Source: JAFGPF01 sp964409485 (GTDB taxonomy: Bacteria; Chloroflexota; Dehalococcoidia; Dehalococcoidales; RBG-16-60-22). From it: a DNA stretch of 12,547 nt. Of the stretch, positions 5,401-11,599 are shown in pieces. The translations under genes were made by a program, and so were the position numbers. The notes under the pieces are model-generated. The model did not search any database. It had not been told where the DNA came from and was given only the letters and a program-made list of their open reading frames with translations. Position 1 is the first letter of the stretch. Each line of letters opens with the position of its first letter. Where the stretch lies: the NCBI GenBank assembly GCA_964409485.1, contig CAYPDM010000046.1, positions 1 through 12,547 on the forward strand, in the 5' to 3' direction.

Positions 5401-6959
5401 TTATCCCGGCAGATTCACACCCTGATTGACCAGGTTCTTGTGCAGGGCTTTGTAGTCTACNNNNNNNNNNNNNNNNNNNNNNNNNNNNNNNNNNNNNNNN
5501 NNNNNNNNNNNNNNNNNNNNNNNNNNNNNNNNNNNNNNNNNNNNNNNNNNNNNNNNNNNNCCGGCAGATTCACACCCTGATTGACCAGGTTCTTGTGCAG
5601 GGCTTTGTAGTCTACCTTCCTGGGTTGGACACCCGCGCTTAAAGCGATGGCCGCCGCCGTGCCCGCCGCCTGACCGTAAGACAGGCAGGGCGGGATGATA
5701 TTGAACCACTGGTTGAAGCTCTCCGTCGAGGAGAAAGCCCGGCAGGCCACGAGCAAACCGTCCACTTCCTTTGGCACCAGGCAGCGGTAGGGGATACAGA
5801 GGGCGGGGTGCTTGGCGGATATCTCTCGGGTGTCGTTGTTTGCCAGGACGACTATCGTATCCTCGAAGACTTCGTCCGATACCATGTCCTTGTCCGACAG
5901 GACATATTCCCCGATAACCCGCCGCCCGCCCTGCGTGCCGAGCTGGGGGCTGGTCTGCATGATAAAGCTGTGTTCGAATCCGGGGATGTGCTTTTTCATG
6001 AACTCGTAAGTAACTAAAGCCCGCTTGCGCGCCTTCACGTCCACCCTGGTGAGTTCGACCACGTCTTTGGGGTCGGAGGCTTCCGGCTGTATCTGGAAAC
6101 TGTGGTACCAGATGACGTTTCGCTGGTTCTTAAGGATGCCCTTCATGTAGTGGGGATAGCCGCCGAGCTTCATGAGTTCATGCATGAGTTCCGCGTATTT
6201 TTCCGGCTGGGAGGCCTTAAAATCGTCGGCTTTTTTAATATCGACATCGGTAACCCATGTAATCAAAGCCAGCCACGATGTACGCCGTTTGTTGTCCAGC
6301 GAGTCGTCGAACTCGGCGCCCGCCTCAACGAATATATCGCCGTCGCCGGTGGAATCGATAACCACCTTAGCCAGTAGCGCCTGTCTCCCGGATTTACTCT
6401 CGAAGAAGACGCCCTTGACCGTATTCCCCTCCATGATGGGGCGCGTCCCCCAGGAATGGAGCAGCAGGTCGGCCCCCGCTTCCTGTACCATGTCGTTAAG
6501 CTCGTCCTTGAGTATTTCGGGGTCGACAACGGCGGTGTAGAGCACCCGCTCCTTGCCTCCAATATTGGGGTCTTTGCGTACGTAAAAATTGCCCATGTTG
6601 GCGTTGTTGTAATAATCGACTACTTTCCTGTCGGTGGTGCCCCAGTGCTCCTTTTTGGGGTAGAAAGCGCCCCCCCTCTTCTCCATGCGGTCGATTATCT
6701 CCTGATTGAGCCCGAAGATATGCTGCTTGCCGCTGATATCGCTCAAGTTGGGCAGGATGTTGACCAGTCCGCCGGTAGCCATGCCGCCGAGGTGCCCGTA
6801 TCTCTCGATGAGCACCGTTTTAGCGCCGTTCCTGGCCGCGGCGATGGCCGAGGCGACGCCTCCCGGACCTCCCCCCACCACCACGACATCGGCCTCCCGG
6901 AATACCTTGATTTTTCGGGCGGATTCAGTAATTGTTCCCACTGAAGGTCTGTCTGGCAT
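5401..6959 (-). CDS. FAD-dependent oxidoreductase, downstream paralogue (interrupted by a scaffold gap)
   Basis: A PF12831-like FAD-dependent oxidoreductase. The FAD Rossmann motif is GGGPGG (residues 29-34), with the ribose-binding acid in VLIERYGHLGG (E52). It is followed by MATGGLV, KVVIDSTGDGD and, near the end, LLVACRAFSS, the usual second FAD contact. It has no signal peptide, iron-sulfur motif or membrane segment, so it is cytoplasmic; the substrate is unknown. The start ATG has GGAGG 6 nt upstream. The gene contains 100 Ns (5461-5560) flanked by an exact 55-bp duplication. Removing one copy plus the gap (5406-5560) gives a continuous 467-residue frame ending NQGVNLPG and stopping at 5401-5403, close to the 471 residues of its neighbour. 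The gene is therefore probably intact. About half the residues match the gene at 7049-8464 by eye, consistent with tandem duplication; the two are 89 bp apart and likely cotranscribed. Confidence 0.85.
5406..5460. repeat. 55-bp duplicate, left side of the gap
   Basis: These 55 bases are identical to 5561-5615 and directly abut the N run. They encode the last residues of the FAD oxidoreductase. A direct copy on each side of a 100-N spacer is the signature of two contigs that overlapped by an assembler k-mer and were scaffolded without merging, not of a biological repeat. Confidence 0.85.
5461..5560. other. Assembly gap of 100 N
   Basis: Exactly 100 unknown bases, the conventional spacer for a gap of unknown size. 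The flanking 55-bp duplication implies the true gap length is probably minus 55 bp, meaning no sequence is missing. Confidence 0.98.
5561..5615. repeat. 55-bp duplicate, right side of the gap
   Basis: Second copy of 5406-5460, identical over all 55 bases. It continues in frame into the body of the FAD oxidoreductase gene. Its true left continuation is most likely TTATC (5401-5405), the stop codon region of that gene. Confidence 0.85.
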
Positions 6960-6977
6960 AATGAACCTCCAACTTCA

Positions 6978-7002
6978 AGGGGGTAGTCGATGGCTACCCC
7001 CT
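6978..7002 (-). other. 9-bp-stem hairpin between the two FAD oxidoreductase genes
   Basis: AGGGGGTAG (6978-6986) pairs perfectly with CTACCCCCT (6994-7002) around a 7-nt loop. It lies between the stop of the upstream paralogue and the ribosome-binding site of the downstream one. A weaker hairpin (CTGAA 7005-7009 with TTCAG 7016-7020) sits beside it. With no T-run in the reading direction it is not a classical terminator. It may be an intercistronic mRNA processing or stability element that sets unequal expression of the two genes. Confidence 0.5.
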
Positions 7003-7048
7003 GACTGAACGTTAATTCAGGCCTTTTCTCTCGGGCTGCTTCTAGGGG

Positions 7049-8464
7049 TCAATGGATCATAAAAGGAGGAGTGGTTAATGCCGGCCCGGTGTATTTATAG
7101 TCTACTTTCTTGCCGATGTCCGGCAGGGGCACTCCCTGCTTGGCAAGCTGCTTTTGCAGCGCCTTGATATCCACGTTCTTGGGACTTACGCCGGCCTGGA
7201 GCGCCATGGCCGAGGCCGTTCCGGCGGCTTCGCCGAAGGCGATGCAGTGCGGGATGAGGTTGAAGTATTCCTGGACATGTTCGTCCGAGGAAAAGGCGCG
7301 GCAGGCGACGAGTAAATTGTCTACATTCTTCGTGAGGAGGCTGCGGTAGGGTACATACTGGAGCGGGTGGTCCAGCGACTCCTGGCCGCGGTCGAGGTCC
7401 GGGAAAATGGCAATGGTGTCCTCGAACGGCTGGTTGTCCTTCATATCATCGATGGTCAGCTTATATTCCCCGATGAGGCGTCGGCTGCTGCGGGTTCCCA
7501 GCTGCGGGCAGCTCAAGACGATGAAGCTCTTCTCGAAGCCGGGCATATTTTTCTTAAAGAAGTCATAGGTGGTTATCATTTTTTTGCGTCCTTCGAACTC
7601 GACGCGGGTCAGCTCTTCGACATCTACCTGGCTCTTGTTGGGATAGCGATTATGGAACCAGACCACGCTCTCCTGGTTTTTCAGCAGGCTCTTCATATAA
7701 CCGCCGAAGCCGCCGGCTTCCATACATTTACGTGCAAGTTCCATATATTTTTGAGGGTCGTTCTTCCTGAAGCTCTCGGCCTTATCGAGGTCGACTCCAT
7801 CTACCCAGAAACAAAGCGCCAGGTTGGCGATGCGGAAGTTGGGCGGTATATTATCTTCGAACTCGATATTGGCATAGGGCAGAAGGTCGCCGTCGCCGGT
7901 GGCGTCGATGACTACCTTGCCCAGTATCGCCTGTCTCCCGGACTTGCTTTCGAAGATGACGCCCTTGCATTCGTTCCCCTCCATGATTGGTTCGGTGCCC
8001 CAGGAGTGGAGATAGGTCTTGACGCCGGCCTCTCCCACCATGTCGTTGAGGATAACCTTGGAGATTTCGGCATCGATAATGGCGGCATAAATCACCCTGT
8101 CCAGTCGCACGTAGAAGAAAATCTGGTCGAAGTAGGACTTGACCAGTTCCTTGTCCGTTGAACCCCAGTGTTCTTCCTTGGGGTAGACAACGGCTTCCCG
8201 TGACTTTAGACGGTCGACCCATTCCTGGGTCAAGCCGACTATCTGCTGTTTGCCGAAGATATCCGTCAGCTGCGGAATAATTGTTACCAGTCCGCCGGTG
8301 CCCATGCCGCCCAGGTGGCCGTACCTTTCGATAAGCACCGTATCGGCCCCGTTCCGGGCGGCCGATACCGCGGCCCCTATGCCTCCAGGCCCGCCGCCGA
8401 CGACTACCACATCGGCTTCTCGGGCTACCCTGGTTTCTCTTGCGGATTCTTTAATCGTTTTCAC
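7049..8464 (-). CDS. FAD-dependent oxidoreductase, upstream paralogue
   Basis: 471 residues, cytoplasmic, and a paralogue of the next gene on the same strand. It has the FAD motif GGGPGG (23-28), VLIERYGHLGG with E46, MGTGGLVTIIPQLTDI, LHSWGTEPIMEGN, KVVIDATGDGD and LLVACRAFSS, in the order seen in PF12831-type oxidoreductases. No second nucleotide-binding motif or iron-sulfur cluster is visible, so the electron partner is not evident. Compared with its neighbour it has a shorter N-terminus and carries an extra C-terminal tail (KVDYKYTGPALTTPPFMIH). Translation starts at GTG (8462-8464) behind AGGAGG with 5-nt spacing. A TTGACA promoter lies about 60 bp upstream. This is the first gene of a probable minus-strand transcript continuing through the second oxidoreductase and perhaps the 96-aa gene. 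The substrate is unknown. Confidence 0.88.
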   Translation of the reverse strand: MKTIKESARETRVAREADVVVVGGGPGGIGAAVSAARNGADTVLIERYGHLGGMGTGGLVTIIPQLTDIFGKQQIVGLTQEWVDRLKSREAVVYPKEEHWGSTDKELVKSYFDQIFFYVRLDRVIYAAIIDAEISKVILNDMVGEAGVKTYLHSWGTEPIMEGNECKGVIFESKSGRQAILGKVVIDATGDGDLLPYANIEFEDNIPPNFRIANLALCFWVDGVDLDKAESFRKNDPQKYMELARKCMEAGGFGGYMKSLLKNQESVVWFHNRYPNKSQVDVEELTRVEFEGRKKMITTYDFFKKNMPGFEKSFIVLSCPQLGTRSSRRLIGEYKLTIDDMKDNQPFEDTIAIFPDLDRGQESLDHPLQYVPYRSLLTKNVDNLLVACRAFSSDEHVQEYFNLIPHCIAFGEAAGTASAMALQAGVSPKNVDIKALQKQLAKQGVPLPDIGKKVDYKYTGPALTTPPFMIH

Positions 8465-8491
8465 TGCTACCTCCTGCGTTTAACGTCATAC

Positions 8492-8537
8492 GGGTATCCT
8501 GGGAAAATGCTCCCAATCAAAAGGATATAAGATACCC
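8492..8537. promoter_or_regulatory. Spaced inverted repeat in the FAD oxidoreductase leader
   Basis: GGGTATC (8492-8498) and GATACCC (8531-8537) form a 7-bp inverted repeat. Within it lies a smaller hairpin, TGGGA (8500-8504) with TCCCA (8511-8515). The upstream arm falls in the promoter spacer and the other arm is in the 5' leader of the minus-strand gene. It could be a pair of operator half-sites or a leader RNA stem. The evidence is the symmetry only. Confidence 0.35.
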
Positions 8538-8551
8538 AGTTTTCTTGTCAA
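8524..8551 (-). promoter_or_regulatory. Sigma70-type promoter for the FAD oxidoreductase pair
   Basis: Minus-strand -35 TTGACA (8546-8551, perfect), 16-bp spacer, -10 TATATC (8524-8529, four of six). It overlaps the -35 of the divergent promoter through the shared TTGTCAA. The leader to the GTG start is about 55 nt and contains the inverted repeat described at 8492-8537. Confidence 0.5.
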
Positions 8552-8573
8552 ATAATTGAAAGCGACATATATC
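8545..8573 (+). promoter_or_regulatory. Sigma70-type promoter for the zinc ribbon / ferredoxin / MsrA cluster
   Basis: Plus-strand -35 TTGTCA (8545-8550), 17-bp spacer, -10 TATATC (8568-8573). A perfect TATAAT also occurs at 8604-8609 but has no recognisable -35 box at the right distance, so either could be the real start region. No other gene or element is seen in 8465-8641. Confidence 0.4.
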
Positions 8574-8641
8574 ACATACGCCGGCAGCGCCCGCAACATA
8601 AAATATAATCGTAAAGTATGATACCTCCGGAGGAAATAAGC

Positions 8642-8827
8642 ATGCCGATATACCAGTACCGGTGCCGTAAATGCGGCGAATTATTTGAGTCATTCAGGGC
8701 CATATCAGATGACGATAGCGAAGTGGAATGCCCGAAGTGCGGGAGTAAAAATCCGCGGAGATTACCGTCTTCATTCGTTAACCGTATCTCGGCGGGAAAA
8801 TCAGGTGGTTTTCGGTTTCCTACTTGA
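8642..8827 (+). CDS. FmdB-family zinc ribbon protein
   Basis: 61 residues. It begins MPIYQYRCRKCGELFE, the signature of the FmdB / CxxC regulatory protein family, and carries two CxxC knuckles (C8/C11 and C30/C33, the latter CPKCGS) that would bind one zinc ion. The C-terminus (FVNRISAGKSGGFRFPT) is the usual flexible tail. I chose the ATG at 8642 because GGAGGA lies 7 nt upstream and the conserved MPIYQY starts there; an earlier in-frame ATG at 8618 would include the ribosome-binding site in the coding region. The family was named from a methylotroph formamidase gene, but for most members the role (regulatory or metal-related) is unproven. It is the first gene of a probable three-gene plus-strand cluster and ends in TGA, which shows TGA acts as a normal stop in this genome. 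Confidence 0.85.
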   Translation: MPIYQYRCRKCGELFESFRAISDDDSEVECPKCGSKNPRRLPSSFVNRISAGKSGGFRFPT

Positions 8828-8840
8828 GGCTCGGGTTGTT

Positions 8841-8855
8841 GAAGCCGTCGGCTTC
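8841..8855 (+). other. Small hairpin between the zinc ribbon and ferredoxin genes
   Basis: GAAGCC and GGCTTC pair around a 3-nt GTC loop, 13 bp after the zinc ribbon stop and before the ferredoxin ribosome-binding site. It has no T-run, so termination is unlikely; it may be fortuitous. Confidence 0.25.
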
Positions 8856-8878
8856 CATTAGCAGCAGGAGCGTAAGAT

Positions 8879-9097
8879 ATGCACATGGCGAGAAAGCAGG
8901 CGTTACTGGACTATCATAAGTGCCGGCCGGGCGCATGTGATGGCGGCGTATGCGCGGCGGCGCAGGCCTGCCCCTCCGGTTTGTTGAGGCAGGAAACGCC
9001 CTATACGGTGCCGGTGCCGGAGCCGTCTGCCTGCCGGGCCTGCGGCGATTGTATGCGGGCCTGTCCTCAAAAAGCCATACAACTGGTAAGCTACTAA
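8879..9097 (+). CDS. Two-cluster [4Fe-4S] ferredoxin-like protein
   Basis: 72 residues with eight cysteines in two sets. C15-x4-C20-x4-C25-x5-C31-P is an atypically spaced first cluster (HKCRPGACDGGVCAAAQACP). C52-x2-C55-x2-C58-x3-C62-P is a classical second cluster (CRACGDCMRACP). The first half resembles the ferredoxin-like N-terminus of RNase L inhibitor-type proteins, the second an ordinary bacterial ferredoxin. It is a small soluble electron carrier or a subunit of a larger complex; the partner is unknown. The ATG at 8879 has AGGAG 8 nt upstream; a second ATG at 8885 is spaced too far for that site. The msrA start follows after 14 nt, so the two are probably cotranscribed, and this protein is a possible electron source for the neighbouring reductase (inference from position only). 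Confidence 0.82.
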   Translation: MHMARKQALLDYHKCRPGACDGGVCAAAQACPSGLLRQETPYTVPVPEPSACRACGDCMRACPQKAIQLVSY

Positions 9098-9111
9098 AGG
9101 TGATTGAAAAA

Positions 9112-9891
9112 GTGAGATTATCCACGGGTATAGTATTAGCAGCTATTATGGTTTTGGGTCTTTTTTTTATACCTTTCACGAGTTCGTGCGGAGAGAGTGA
9201 ATCGGAGATGGAGAGAGAAATAAGAATCCCTTCTATTGATGCCGAAAGGCCTGCCGTAACGGAAACGGCCACCTTCGCCCTGGGCTGATTCTGGGGGCCT
9301 GACTCCCGGTTCGGGAGCCTCCGGGGAGTGGTCGGTACCGTTGTCGGCTATGCCGGAGGGACGAAAGATAATCCCACGTACCGCAGTCTCGGCGACCATA
9401 CCGAGACGATACGTATAGAGTACGACCCTTTAAAAATATCTTATCAGGAATTGCTGGACGTATTCTGGTACAGTCACAGCCCGACCAGCCGGGCGTTATC
9501 GCGACAGTACATGTCTATTATTTTCTATCATGACGAAGAACAGCTTAAGCTGGCTGTGGAGAGTCGGGATAAGCTGCAGGCCGAGACGGGACTTGATATA
9601 TTTACCGAGATAATACCCGCGACCGATTTTTATCCCGCCGAGGACTATCACCAGAAGTATTACCTGCGGCAGATGGATGAGCTTGCCGATGAGTACAAAA
9701 CTATTTATCCGGAGATAAGCGATTTCGTCGGGTCTACGGCGGTAGCGCGTGCTAACGGTTACGCTGGCGGATACGGCGCGCCTGATACTCTAAGAGAAGA
9801 GATTGACAGACTCGGCCTGTCATCGCGGGGTATCGAGATTATCTCGGATATTGCCGGGAGGGGTCTTACGCCTGCCTGTACCGCGTCCTGA
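9112..9891 (+). CDS. msrA: Peptide methionine sulfoxide reductase MsrA, probable selenoprotein with N-terminal signal/anchor
   Basis: 259 codons if TGA 9286-9288 is read as selenocysteine (residue 59). The reading frame is continuous across it: ATFALG, TGA, FWGPDSRFGSLRGVVG, then GYAGG, NPTYRSLGDHTETIRIEYDP and AEDYHQKYY. MsrA has its catalytic Cys in G-C-F-W-G, so TGA sits exactly at that Cys codon. The active-site residue reduces methionine S-sulfoxide in proteins; Cys256 near the end (LTPACTAS) is a candidate resolving cysteine. Residues 2-25 form a hydrophobic signal segment ending TSSC (Cys26), a weak lipobox, so the enzyme is likely exported and perhaps lipid-anchored. Start GTG 9112 is chosen because AAAGGTGAT lies just upstream; GTG 9100 has no such site. 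A bacterial SECIS-like hairpin follows the TGA. If TGA were a plain stop, the product would be a useless 58-residue fragment. Confidence 0.8.
9286..9322 (+). promoter_or_regulatory. Candidate bacterial SECIS element with its UGA codon
   Basis: Downstream of TGA 9286-9288, CTCCC (9303-9307) pairs with GGGAG (9313-9317) around the loop GGTTC. A lower stem GGGGG (9293-9297) pairs with CCTCC (9318-9322, one G-U), leaving a 5-nt bulge on the 5' side. The loop begins 19 nt after the TGA and starts with GG, as in SelB-binding loops such as E. coli fdhF (GGUCU). This matches the bacterial SECIS rule of a short stem with G in the first two loop positions, 16-37 nt after the codon. Function requires SelB, SelA, tRNA-Sec and SelD, none of which lie in this window. 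Confidence 0.7.
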
Positions 9892-9907
9892 AATGCGCCC
9901 GGTGGAT

Positions 9908-10936
9908 TCATCTGGCTTCAAGTGAACCTGCCGCCGCCCTGGCGATACTTACCAGCAGCTTTATTATCCTCACCAGCAGGCTGATGCCAAGACCTACCGC
10001 GATACATATCAATATGATGAGAACGCCGATGTGTGTCCCCGCGGAGGCCGCCGCATTGGGTATGACTGTGAAATCGAATGGGAAAACGGTAATCAGGGTA
10101 ACGACCGTGGCTAGTCCGAACCCGTCGATGATAATATGAATCGCCCGCCGCAGTAATTCCTTATCCACTATAATCAGGACGATATGGCCTATTATCGATA
10201 TCACCAGGGTAGTCGTCAGAATCGGCAGCCATAGAGAGATATCGCTGGTAAAGAACGACTGTTTCGTCCAGGTAACCACGCCTCCTACCGTATCGGCGTT
10301 ATAATAGGCCACGTATTCGTGAAAGAAGTTGAAGAAGACCAGCAGGATAATGCTCCAGGCTATGGCGAAGGCGGAGGCCGTAATCCTGCCCTCGCGTTTT
10401 CCCTGGAAAAAATCGTTAACTTTCTTCTGGATTTTTTCGTCCAGGTCAACCGGGGGAGCCGGTGGAGGCGGAGTCTCTTCTTTTTCAGGGGGCGCCGGAG
10501 GCTTTTGATAGTCCGGGATATTGCCCGACGGGGCAACCATCCTCTCCGCGACATCTCCCGCCCAGACCACTTTGTAGCGTTCCCCGTTATGGGCCTTGAC
10601 CATCAGGATTATCCATAAGACGAAACCGGTGATGATGATAATGATGGAAAAGGCCAGACCGATGATGGGTATGCGACCGAGAATCATTCCGGCGATGAAC
10701 AGCGTGCCGAAAACCACGATGGATTGTGCGGCGTGGTAGCGTATCCAGTTGTTTTTCTGCTCCAGGACGAGGAATATAATGCCGGTTATCCACCCGCCGA
10801 CATAGCAGAGCAGTCCGGCTACATTCGGCGCTATGCCCACGCTGGTATCTTTTTCCCGCTCCGGCTGCTCATCAGCCTCTATTTTTGCCTTCTCTTCTTC
10901 GTAGATTTTCCTTCGTTCTTCCGGTGACAGCTCCAT
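9908..10936 (-). CDS. DUF4870-like integral membrane protein with extra C-terminal membrane half
   Basis: 342 residues. A charged N-terminus (1-35) is followed by a DUF4870-type three-helix unit (about 38-58, 70-86, 91-113). It contains the typical NVAGLLCYVGGWITGIIFL and an IRYHAAQSIVVFG stretch, and ends in NGERYKVVWAGDVAERM. A proline-rich linker (PPAPPEKEETPPPPAPP, about 146-162) and a basic amphipathic stretch lead to a second block with about four helices (187-205, 235-257, 267-285, 300-325). I do not recognise the second block; it is not a repeat of the first. DUF4870 proteins are related to Tic20-like membrane proteins and have no settled function. The ATG has GGAGG 8 nt upstream. The gene is convergent with msrA, with only 16 bp between the stops and no clear terminator. 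No cysteine pairs or catalytic motif are visible. Confidence 0.75.
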   Translation of the reverse strand: MELSPEERRKIYEEEKAKIEADEQPEREKDTSVGIAPNVAGLLCYVGGWITGIIFLVLEQKNNWIRYHAAQSIVVFGTLFIAGMILGRIPIIGLAFSIIIIITGFVLWIILMVKAHNGERYKVVWAGDVAERMVAPSGNIPDYQKPPAPPEKEETPPPPAPPVDLDEKIQKKVNDFFQGKREGRITASAFAIAWSIILLVFFNFFHEYVAYYNADTVGGVVTWTKQSFFTSDISLWLPILTTTLVISIIGHIVLIIVDKELLRRAIHIIIDGFGLATVVTLITVFPFDFTVIPNAAASAGTHIGVLIILICIAVGLGISLLVRIIKLLVSIARAAAGSLEAR

Positions 10937-10975
10937 ATTTGGTGCCTCCGTTCAGGTATTATCGGCTTATAAGAA

Positions 10976-11004
10976 ATTATACATCAGGACGGGGCGGCGT
11001 TAAA
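10976..11004 (-). promoter_or_regulatory. Possible promoter for the DUF4870-like gene
   Basis: A perfect minus-strand -10 TATAAT (10976-10981) lies about 40 bp before the start codon. A weak -35 TTTAAC (10999-11004) is placed 17 bp upstream of it. The rest of 10937-11033 is AT-rich, with no convincing terminator for the preceding gene. Confidence 0.35.
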
Positions 11005-11033
11005 TAATAAACCGTTTTTTTATTGTGGGGTTA

Positions 11034-11564
11034 TTAGTGGATTCCGTATCCTCCCGTGGCCGAGTCCATGAAGAAACCCGCTTCTGGAGGATAGAAAGTG
11101 AAGAGGCCGTATATTACGGCCAGGATAACCATCAGGGCCAGGGACGACCACCTAAGCCACACCGGCAGTTGTCCGGCAGTCAATACGCGGTAGCCGATAA
11201 GCTGGCCGACCACTACAGCAATTATAAAAATCAGAATGTCGATGATAATGCTTTCGATTCCGGTGAGGGTGGTATAGCCGTAAAAAAGGACGATTATCGT
11301 TACCGGCATAATGTATACCGCGGCCGTTTTAGCGATGAGGAAATTGCGGCTTTCTTTTCTAATTATCCGGTAGGTTGAAGCGGCGTACAGCAGGGTAGGC
11401 CAGAAGGTAAGCTTCAGGTGTTCGAAGACGCTTTCGTTGACGGCGGCGATAGCGCCCACCGGGGGCCATTCTCCGGACAGTTCAAAGAGAAAATGGAACG
11501 CCGAACCCAGTATCGAGATAACGGCGATTCCGGTGAGTTCCCACTTTAAAACGGAACGCTTCAT
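11034..11564 (-). CDS. DUF6512-like integral membrane protein
   Basis: 176 residues with about five hydrophobic helices (roughly 9-29, 53-69, 79-99, 106-128, 137-157). The N-terminal third carries LKWELTGIAVISILGSAFHF, then SGEWPPVGAIAAVNESVFEHLKLTFWP. That combination (Trp-Glu in helix 1, a His after it, and the NES-FEHLKL-FWP loop) is what I know from DUF6512 proteins, a small membrane family of unknown function. The conserved polar residues inside the membrane region (H24, N43, E44, E48, H49) suggest ion or metal binding, but that is inference. Translation starts at ATG 11562-11564 with no good ribosome-binding site. A -10-like box ends only 6 nt before it, so a leaderless transcript is possible. 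The gene lies 24 bp after the aldehyde oxidoreductase stop and may also be read through from it. Confidence 0.75.
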   Translation of the reverse strand: MKRSVLKWELTGIAVISILGSAFHFLFELSGEWPPVGAIAAVNESVFEHLKLTFWPTLLYAASTYRIIRKESRNFLIAKTAAVYIMPVTIIVLFYGYTTLTGIESIIIDILIFIIAVVVGQLIGYRVLTAGQLPVWLRWSSLALMVILAVIYGLFTFYPPEAGFFMDSATGGYGIH

Positions 11565-11570
11565 ACATCC

Positions 11571-11599
11571 ATTTTATACTAGTGGAATTCAGTCATCAA
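11571..11599 (-). promoter_or_regulatory. Possible leaderless promoter for the DUF6512-like gene
   Basis: Minus-strand -35 TTGATG (11594-11599), 17-bp spacer, -10 TAAAAT (11571-11576). The -35 lies in the last codons of the upstream aldehyde oxidoreductase gene. The ATG starts only 6 nt after the -10 box, so a transcript from here would begin at or next to the start codon. Confidence 0.35.

Noticed and set aside
5406..5615. 55-bp direct repeat as a biological tandem duplication or insertion site
   Set aside because: It directly flanks a 100-N spacer, and collapsing it restores an intact gene, so contig overlap is the simpler explanation.
7367..8161. 264-codon plus-strand open frame opposite the FAD oxidoreductase
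   Set aside because: It is a codon-bias shadow: no ribosome-binding site, no recognisable domain, and full overlap with a conserved gene.
8484..8503. Decayed third copy of the GIY-YIG flanking repeat (CATACGGGTATCCTGG)
   Set aside because: It resembles the outer parts of the right repeat but lacks the stem and GAAA loop, and the match is short enough to be chance.
9100..9102. GTG at 9100 as the msrA start
   Set aside because: It is in frame but lies within the AAAGGTGAT ribosome-binding sequence that correctly positions GTG 9112.
9286..9288. TGA in msrA read as a nonsense mutation or pseudogene
   Set aside because: It falls exactly on the catalytic Cys codon, both sides are in one frame with conserved MsrA sequence, and a SECIS-like hairpin follows. 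A random stop would not be expected to coincide with all three. A sequencing error at this base cannot be excluded without reads.
9286..9288. TGA as a general sense codon (altered genetic code)
   Set aside because: The FmdB-like, FAD oxidoreductase (7049), DUF4870-like and aldehyde oxidoreductase genes all end in TGA at sensible lengths, and msrA itself ends in TGA at 9889-9891.
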